DNA from: Cymodocea nodosa
Taxonomy: Eukaryota > Streptophyta > Magnoliopsida > Alismatales > Cymodoceaceae
Reading direction: 5' to 3'
DNA length: 64,000 nt
NCBI GenBank assembly: GCA_036874045.1
Contig: CM072337.1
Coordinates: 3,844,001-3,908,000 of the forward strand
Below are positions 57,114 through 64,000 of the stretch, in pieces. Each line of letters opens with the position of its first letter. Position 1 is the stretch's first letter. The position numbers and the translations under genes are program-made. The notes beneath the pieces were generated by a model, which made no database searches, had not been told where the DNA came from, and saw nothing but the letters and a program-made list of their open reading frames with translations.

Positions 57114-58871
57114 TTAATCTTTCTTCCTAAGTTCATCTACTTCCTTCTAGAACTTTTCTAATTGTTGCTCTAATTGATTTATCCTCTCTATAGCTCCTAT
57201 AATGCTTCTAAAAGGTACAATCATCTTAGTAGCAACATAATTTCTATATTCTTTCACTGAAATGGTTCTTGATCTTGTCTTTTTAGATGCCCATTTCGTG
57301 AAATCAATACTGTCCACCATCAATAGTGGAATTAGATCTCCATAAAATAATTTCTTCTTTACGGATTTTAGCTTGGAGATAAATACTCTGTACCAATTAA
57401 CTTGAATTCTGTTAACAACTGCATATGTGGCCCATTTGACAAATTGACTAAGTTCAATGTTGTGGCCTTGTCTTTGATAAACAGTTTTCACCAATATAGT
57501 TGCAACCATGTGTGCCTTTCTGTTTAAGTACTTCAGTCTGTTCAGTAATGGCACACTAAGGTCGATGACTATGCACTATTTAATTTCTTGTTCAACCTAT
57601 TACATTGTAGTTGTTTCTTCTAGAATTTCAAGTCCTTCATTTCTTAATCCAAAAATGTTGTGGAGAAGCTCTAGTGTTATCTGTACATCAACTTGCTCCA
57701 CGTTGGAAATTAATCTACTTTCTCCTTTTCTTAAATTGGCATAGAAGTAGGGCACTAGATTTTCATATACTACATGCTCTCTCTATTGAGAAATAAATTG
57801 CAGTAGACCTTGGAACTCAAATAAGTCCTTAATTTCCTACATACTATCCTAGTTTACTGGCCTACTATAAATAATATCATACCCCTTCATCTCTTGATAT
57901 TTATTATAAGCTTCTTGACTCCAAAAGTATACTTCATTTAGAATGGTAGCTTTAGCCGGGTCAGGAACTTGCATTTGTTGCTCTAGAGGGGTTTGTTCTT
58001 GAATTTTCTCTTCCTCATGTTGAACTTGAATTGGCTAGAAATGCTCAATAGATTCCTACATTTTTGCTTCTATTTCTATTTATGGTGGAGAGCTAGCAGA
58101 ACTCTCCACTCTTCTCTCTTAAATCCTCTCTAAAATTTGCTGAAGAGTTTCTCCCCCTTCAATAGAATCTATCGAGTCATTTCTTTCTCGTTCAATATAT
58201 ACTTGTTCAGCTTCTTGTTTAGTGTCTATTCTTTCTTCTTCCTCTTGACTACCAATCTGCATTGTTACTGTTCTTTCTGATTTTGTGGCAGATTGGGATG
58301 GAGTTACAAGCAAATCAGCTTCTACCCTAATTTCTGTTTCTTCTCTTTGTACAGGCTGTAGACTAATTTCAGCCTATTTTTCTTCTTCTCTTTGCTTTTG
58401 CTATTGCTACTCCTACTCACCCTTAGATTCAGATAACAGGTCTACAAAAATTAGCTCTATAGGCCCTACTGATATTTGCATCTCAGATTTAATCTCTTCT
58501 TGAGGTTCAGATACTATCCATTTTCCTTTCCTTCTTTTAATTAATTGTGCCTTATTTTCCTCTTCCTCCTCTGAGATTAAATCTACTAAAAAGGGCTCTA
58601 CAAGCCCTTGTGTCACACGTACTAGCTCTTCCTGTTTCACTTTTTCTATAATTGCTAGTCTCGAAGGACCAGCTTCTATTTCTTTAGCAACCATTGATCT
58701 AGCTGCTTCCTGATGCTGTTCAACTTTAATTTTATACCGGGCCTTCAACTTATCTGTGGCCCTTTTCTTATAGAGTGCATTATATAGCAAATGTGATTTT
58801 GCCACAGTCATATCCTTAGAATTTCCTTGGCTCTTGGCAACTTTGACAAACTTTGTAATGAAAGGATCAAA
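57114..58871 (-). pseudogene. F copy of ORF X (fossil, upstream end cut by E)
   Basis: Minus strand: SRLAIIEKVKQEEL, the acidic Glu/Gln part, the plant-transposon-type domain region around 57600-57900, and LNRKAHMVATILVKTVYQ. Then VNRIQVNWYRVFISKLKS, KKLFYGDLIPLL, TRSRTISVKEYRNYV and a coiled-coil end (INQLEQQLEKF). The block NRIQVNW--VFISKL is the clearest tie to the copia third ORF. Broken. Confidence 0.73.
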
Positions 58872-60589
58872 TGGCACACTAGAGGGGGGGTGAATAGTGT
58901 CCTAATAAAATTTATTTTGCTTTTAAAAAATTTTGGAAGTTGTTGACACTAATGAACCTTGATTAATTGATTTTGGAATTAAAACTTGCAATGTAGAAAG
59001 TAAAGAACACAAAGATATTTATAGTGGTTCCCCAAACTGAGTAGTCCACTCCTTAAGGCCACAACCTCGAGAATTCCACTAAGTACCTTTAAGGCTAAGC
59101 ACAAACCTTAAACAAGTTGCTTTTGCAGGCTAAGCAACAATCTTACAGATGTTTTTAAAAGCTGAACAAAAACCTCACACAAAGCACCAACTTTGTGTAC
59201 TCAAGACCCCAATCTTGAGCAAGTGAAGTACTACACTTCACTCTCTTCACCAAGGCCCCGACCTTGTGAAGGTATACTCACAACACCCTTGTGAGTGAAG
59301 GTTTTCAAGTAAATGACAATACAATTAAAAACCAGGAGTCACTGACTCAAAATGAAGATGACACACAACACTAGATCAACTCCTATGAAGAGTTGACACA
59401 GAAGCTCTAAGGAGATTTTTTGATGGATCTACAGTTGATGATCTTCTGGACATTGTTGTAGACGAATCTTCAAGGTATTAGTAAAATTATTGAACAAACA
59501 AATTCTCCTTTCGAGTGTTGAAAAATTCTGTGTCTCTCTTTCAGTTTTCTACAAAAATCCTTTTTATTTTTCCTTCGAGACTTGCATAAGTGGAAAGAAT
59601 TTTGAAATGGTCAGATGTCTTATGCAGGAATTTATTTTCAGCAACCTTCAATCATAATAAAGTTGAGATTTGCAATCAAAAGATATCTTGCCATAAATAT
59701 TAGTCAATTAATAATAGTTGCAGTTTTTGTAAAAATAAAATCTTCGGAGACTTTCAGAAAATCGAAGACTTAAACAGATAACCTATCGAAACTCAAAATC
59801 ATTTCGGATAGTTAGAACTAACTTACCGAAAAACCACTTAAGTCATGTATTAAAAATGAAACACACGTCCTTCAGAAACTACGTTATAAAATATTAAAAA
59901 ATAATCTATCCTATAGAGTGGACATGTTTCGGATACTTATAAAGATAACTCTCCGATCCTTAAGTCATTTTAGATGGTTACATAGGTAACCTTCCGAAAA
60001 GTCACTTAAGTTAGAAAAAATAAAAGAAAACTCAACCATCCGAATCTTAAAAAAGTTTTTGGATACTTATAAAGATAACTCTTCGATTCTTATGAGTTTT
60101 CGGATAGTTACATCGTAACCTTCCAAAAAGTCATTTAAGTCAAGCGATGAGAGACTGACATGTGTCCTTCAGAAGAAAGTAATCGAAAATATATTAAAAA
60201 CAAAGAAACAGCTAACTCTCCGGAATAAAAACCTTAACTATCCAAAACCAAAGGGATTTCGGAGACTTACCAAAAAAAAAATCATATTTGGACATAAGAA
60301 AACTTAACTCACCGAAGATAAATACTTTTCAGATAGTTACTAATATAACTATCCAAAAAGCCAGGAGAGAGAGACATAACCATCCGATTTGTTCGGTGAC
60401 TTATAAAATAACTCTCCGATCAATACACTGTAGACAAAATAACCTGCCGAAATCTAATTTAAAAGATTTTAAGTACATAGCAGTTAGCCAAAATTCATTT
60501 GAGTAAAAGGACATCTAACACATGGCACAAATAATTGAACCACACATTTTTCATCATCAAAATTAACTAATAAAATAAATGAACTAACA
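58872..60589 (-). repeat. E 3' LTR (1718 bp)
   Basis: Minus strand TGTTAGTTCATTTATTTT (60589) to CTCTAGTGTGCCA (58872). The left part has GAGGGGGGGTGAATAGTG and TATAGTGGTTCCCC, phrases typical of plant copia LTRs. The U3 (59750-60480) is an array of CCGAAA/TCGGATAGTTA words like those of Athila U3, but without intact CACGTG. Confidence 0.82.
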
Positions 60590-60606
60590 ATCTCCCCCTT
60601 TTTGAT
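60590..60606 (-). other. E polypurine tract
   Basis: Minus strand TCAAAAAGGGGGAGATT next to the LTR start; same tract as in B. Confidence 0.8.
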
Positions 60607-60838
60607 GATGACAAAACTGTAAATAGATATATTCTCCCCTTTTGTGAAAATTAAAAAGTGGAGACAATTAAATGAAGAATACTCGGAGATAAATAAAAGG
60701 GAATTTTAGTGATTGAAGAGTAAGAACAATAGGGACACATAAAAAAAATGAAAATTACATCAAATGAAACAAAACAAATAAAAAAAATTAAGTTATCTTT
60801 TATAAGTTGACTTTTTTTGTAACAATTCTTGAATTAAG

Positions 60839-62970
60839 TTATCCCTCTCTCTCAAAAGTTCTTCTAAATGAGCCACTTTTATCCAAAAGCATCTGATTAT
60901 GTTGAAGTAGAAGCTCATTCTGTTTGAGGAGAGTCTTAGAACTGTCAATTGCTGAAAATGAAGCTGTTGGAGCTGGAGGAGGTGCTGTAGGAGGTGGAGT
61001 TTCTATAGAAGGAGGTACAGCAGGAGGTGGATGTTCTACAGAAGGAGAAGCTGAATTCTGAGTTGCAAATGGTTGAAAATGAGAGGGCAACTCAACCGGA
61101 TCAAAAGATGACATTCTCTAAAGATCCTTAAGTTGTAATACTCTTCTTTTAATGGATTTCAAAGGCTTGCTTAATAAATCAATGTATCTGGCCATCAGAT
61201 GATAAATAAAATCTCCATAGTACAAAAAACTTTGTAGATGAGAAATCTGAGCAATAATAACTTTTGCCTAGTTAACCTTGATACCAGCCATCACAGCATA
61301 AGTGGCTTGGTAGACTTTCCTTTCCAATTCATCTACATGACCAATCTTCTGAAATACAGAGGTAGACAGAATTGTAGCAATCATTCGAGCAAAACCATTT
61401 AGATTTGAAGTCTTTATCAACTTGAATTTTCTGTCAGAAGATTTTCCAATCAATTTATTCATCTTGGATTCCTGCCACCCAAGCTCTAATGGAGAAAGAG
61501 CAATATTTATACTAGAAGATGGTATGCCAAAAAAATTCTCCAAAAATTCTCCATCAATTCTAATTATTTGATTTTGGAGGTGTAGGAGACAAAAATGAGG
61601 AAAAATCTCAAGGTTGGAGTAGAAAAGGGGAATTAGGTCTTCAAAAACAGATAACCCTGATGGGGAAGAAATAAAACCTAAAAGCCCTTGATGAATTAGC
61701 AGACTATGAATCAAATCCATTCCTTTAAAATTTACAAGTCTGTTGTAAATAATCTTCATGCCCTGATATTTATTAAAAAACAAATCTCTAGTTGTAGAGG
61801 ATCTGAAATAATATATATTTGTAGGGATGTCTGAAGAAAAATTGACTTCAGCCTCTAGATCTTCATCTACAGGAGGTTTTGCAGAAGGAGGAGGAGATTG
61901 AGGAGTAGAGTCAAAACCTGAATCTTTATACAATCTTTGTATCACCATTTGAGTGTGAGGTGAAGGAATTGGATGAGATTCGATATTAGATGAAGGAGGA
62001 GGTGTGAATTCTTCTTTATGTACAAGCGAAGATTGAGCAAAACTTGGATGAGAAGAAAGGGTTTTCTTTCTTCTCCTAGAGTAAGTAAATGAAGTAGATG
62101 GAATGGGAGAGGAGACAATTGTAGGCAAAATTTGACTAGCTGAGGAGATCAAATGAGAAGGACCAGGAACAATTTGGTGTAGAATTCCAATACATAACTC
62201 AGGAATTGGAGGATATGAACGGCCAGCCACATGCCTAAAATCAATTCCTTTCTAGGGAAAAAAGAATTCAAGTTCAACCACTGATTTCTTCTTCTCTACC
62301 ATATCAGAAAAATCATGAAGACAAGTAGGCTTTGTAGGCTCTAGAATTTTAATTCCTGGTTGCTCACTAAGCTTATGCAATAAGGTTTGATTTCTCCTCT
62401 TGATTAGAGTATCTTGTAAATGTAGGGCCATATGTAGTGCTCATTTTTAGATGCCCTAGTACCTTTAGAAGCATTCAAAAATTGGCTAACATAAGCCTCA
62501 TAAACTGATTTAAATTTAGGTTCTAAGGAGTTCACTTTGGCAGTAAATATGTCTTCATCATCCAAAGAAGAATCCTTAGAAACCCTAGAATCAATACAAT
62601 CTATTTTACCGCTTTGTGAAGCAAGGGTAGAAGAGGTCTTCAATTTCTTATGACTAGAGGAAGTTTTGATGTATTTTCTCGAGGAAGGCTTCTTGGTTTT
62701 CAACTGTTTTCTACTTTTAGCACTAGTGGTAATAGGACGAAATTTATGAAAAACAAACAACTATTTCTCCAAACATAATAACCGAGTAACTATTGTTGAA
62801 GTGCCATATACTGACTCAATATCTATAACCTCTTCTCCGGTAGAAATAATTTGTTCAACTTGTTTAGGAGAAAGATCTTCCATACCTATCTGAAGATCCT
62901 ACCCCATTCTATGAATCCGCTGTTCTTGCTCTTGTAGAGAGAGGGCAGAGAAACAACCAAATGAAGCCAT
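60839..62970 (-). pseudogene. E third ORF, related to ORF X (fossil)
   Basis: Begins at the minus-strand ATG at 62970 with MASFGCFSALSLQEQEQR. A Lys/Ser-rich basic region follows (62404-62760: KSRKQLKTKKPSSRKYIK), then a Pro/Ser-rich linker. The conserved domain (62230-61268) has MKIIYNRLVNFKGM, LLIHQGLLGFIS, FEDLIPLFYSNLEI, LNGFARMIATIL, FQKIGHVDELE and ATYAVMAGIKVN. It ends in a Pro-rich tail and a short coiled coil (61114-60839). Aligned by eye, it is the third member of the ORF X family in this window. No membrane segment seen. Broken, with few breaks. Confidence 0.72.
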
Positions 62971-64000
62971 GAAGGAGGAGGTGTGAAAAAGGGATGAAGT
63001 AAATGAAGGATTTGAGAATTGGAAGGTTAAGACAGAGTGCGAAGATAACCCTCCGAAAGCATATAAAAATTGGAAAGTTCCAGAGATCGATGAGTTAGAG
63101 GCCTAACTTACCGAAAAAGAAGAAGTTTCGGATAGTTACAGGATAACTGTCCAAAAAAGAAATAAGGCACAAGATAGTAACTTGCCAAAAACTAATAAGT
63201 TTTCAAATAGTTACAACTTAATTGTCCAAAAAACCCTAAAGACAAAAAGATTAACTCTCCGACGACTACCAGCACCCAACCAAGTAAAGAAAATAACTCC
63301 CCCTAAAAAATATGCTGACTAAAAAAATCTTAAAATTGAGAAAATCAAACATAAAAAAATAAACTCCCCCTGAATATATGAATAAAAGAAATCAAAATGA
63401 TTTTGGTTGAGGTATTTGTATTTTTATAATGTTTTTATTTTATATATTTTGTTATTTATTTATTTATTTAGATTTTAATTGTTGGAGAATTACTGAATTA
63501 TTCAAGGCTCCACATTAAGATAAATAACACATTTCACTTAGCATAAGCACTTGGTCCTATGGTTCACCTTATTAACCTTAAAGAAATCAGTTTTTATGAA
63601 CTTTAGTGCTAGAACTTAATGTTTTTAGAATAGAAAAATTCAGATACATTTAATATGTTCTCTCCGGCCAATTTGAAATTTCCATGAAACAAACCCAAGG
63701 TATATTTTCCCTTAACCATGTTTGTTACGTAATTAACTAAGAGAAAAAGAAGATCTTTGAGAATTATGAAACTATCAGTACTACATAGCCATAATCGGAG
63801 AGTTTTTTTTTTTTTTAACAATATTGGTGTTGGTTGCTCTTTGCAACAAACATTTCAATTATTATTATTTTTTTTAATAATGGCAATCACTTTGATAGTA
63901 TTAAAAAAATTTTGAAAGTATAGAAAGTTAAAAACATTTGGACAAGGTCAAGTTAAATATCTTGAGTCTTATTGCTTCCAACCACTTTTCCTTGTTTTTC
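62971..64000. other. Noncoding region upstream of E third ORF, partly unresolved
   Basis: 62971-63300 holds CCGAAA/TAACT words. Two CTCCCCCT tracts follow (about 63298 and 63363), which are purine tracts on the minus strand. From about 63480 the sequence is AT-rich with no frame I trust. The phrase GGCTCCACATTAAGATAAATA at 63510-63530 resembles, on the plus strand, the sequence just after the RNase H of copia A. Confidence 0.4.

Larger units (their letters stand above)
52756..58871 (-). mobile_element. F: downstream half of an Athila-type element
   Basis: Minus strand, right to left: ORF X (from 58871), spacer with hairpin words, capsid ORF, hairpin words, F-box ORF, 3' noncoding region. The order and content match G2 9990-15970. 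Element E cuts its upstream side; its downstream side meets G. Pol, if present, lies beyond E outside the window. It is broken, with more than ten breaks, and diverged enough from G2 to be an independent copy. Confidence 0.85.
58872..64000 (-). mobile_element. E: copia element, 3' LTR and third ORF only in window
   Basis: Minus strand: 3' LTR 58872-60589, purine tract, third ORF (60839-62970) and noncoding sequence to at least about 63480. It is inserted in ORF X of F. It belongs to a SIRE-like group different from A, B and G: its LTR shares only the general words. The rest lies to the right of the window, and the identity of 63480-64000 is uncertain. Broken. Confidence 0.7.

Noticed and set aside
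63609-63821. 70-residue minus-strand ORF at the right edge
   Set aside because: Leu/Lys/Phe-rich AT-driven frame with no motif, no homologue in the other elements and no clear start context.

Overview
The window is repeat-rich DNA from a flowering plant, almost certainly a eudicot. It is very AT-rich and holds nothing but LTR retrotransposons and their debris. I found no host gene, tRNA, rRNA or CRISPR array. Two superfamilies are present. One is Ty3/gypsy of the Athila lineage: tRNA-Asp-type primer site, very long LTRs of about 2 kb, and an Athila-type capsid domain. The other is Ty1/copia of the SIRE/Maximus lineage: initiator-Met primer site, a long coiled-coil gag, a third ORF, and the GGGGGAG tract before the LTR. 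All copies are broken and are treated as fossils.

Layout. (1) 1-24046: a minus-strand Athila element (G1), cut off by the left window edge. It is split by a complete plus-strand relative (G2, 1917-19176) with matching 2170-bp LTRs and a TCTAG target duplication. (2) 24047-25178: pieces of other LTRs. (3) 25179-43717: a minus-strand SIRE element (B) flanked by GCTTG/CCTTG. Its left LTR contains a shortened plus-strand SIRE element (A, 25629-31989). (4) 43718-48429: LTR debris, including a solo copia LTR with perfect ATGTA duplications and two minus-strand Athila-type LTRs. (5) 48430-52755: a truncated plus-strand SIRE element (G). (6) 52756-58871: the downstream half of a minus-strand Athila element (F). 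(7) 58872-64000: the 3' LTR, third ORF and unresolved flank of another minus-strand copia element (E), inserted into F.

How the parts relate. In G2 the order after the 5' LTR is: gag C-terminal half with zinc knuckle, protease, RT, RNase H, integrase, an accessory ORF ('ORF X'), the gag capsid domain, an F-box/F-box-associated ORF, and the 3' LTR. The capsid domain therefore lies downstream of pol, and a plant-type F-box gene is carried as cargo. Copy F repeats the order ORF X - capsid - F-box.

The most unusual signal is that the gypsy and copia elements share material. (a) About 1 kb of 3' noncoding sequence is shared, including a block of about 190 bases that is roughly nine-tenths identical by eye. 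(b) Their accessory ORFs share a related domain. (c) U3 promoter cassettes rich in CACGTG palindromes and TAACT/CCGAAA words have apparently moved in both directions. (d) Short inverted-repeat words of the CCGTTGAGTTA/TAACTCAACGG type occur in the LTRs and in each spacer before a downstream ORF. Together this suggests a modular regulatory and accessory kit traded between two retrotransposon superfamilies in one genome.
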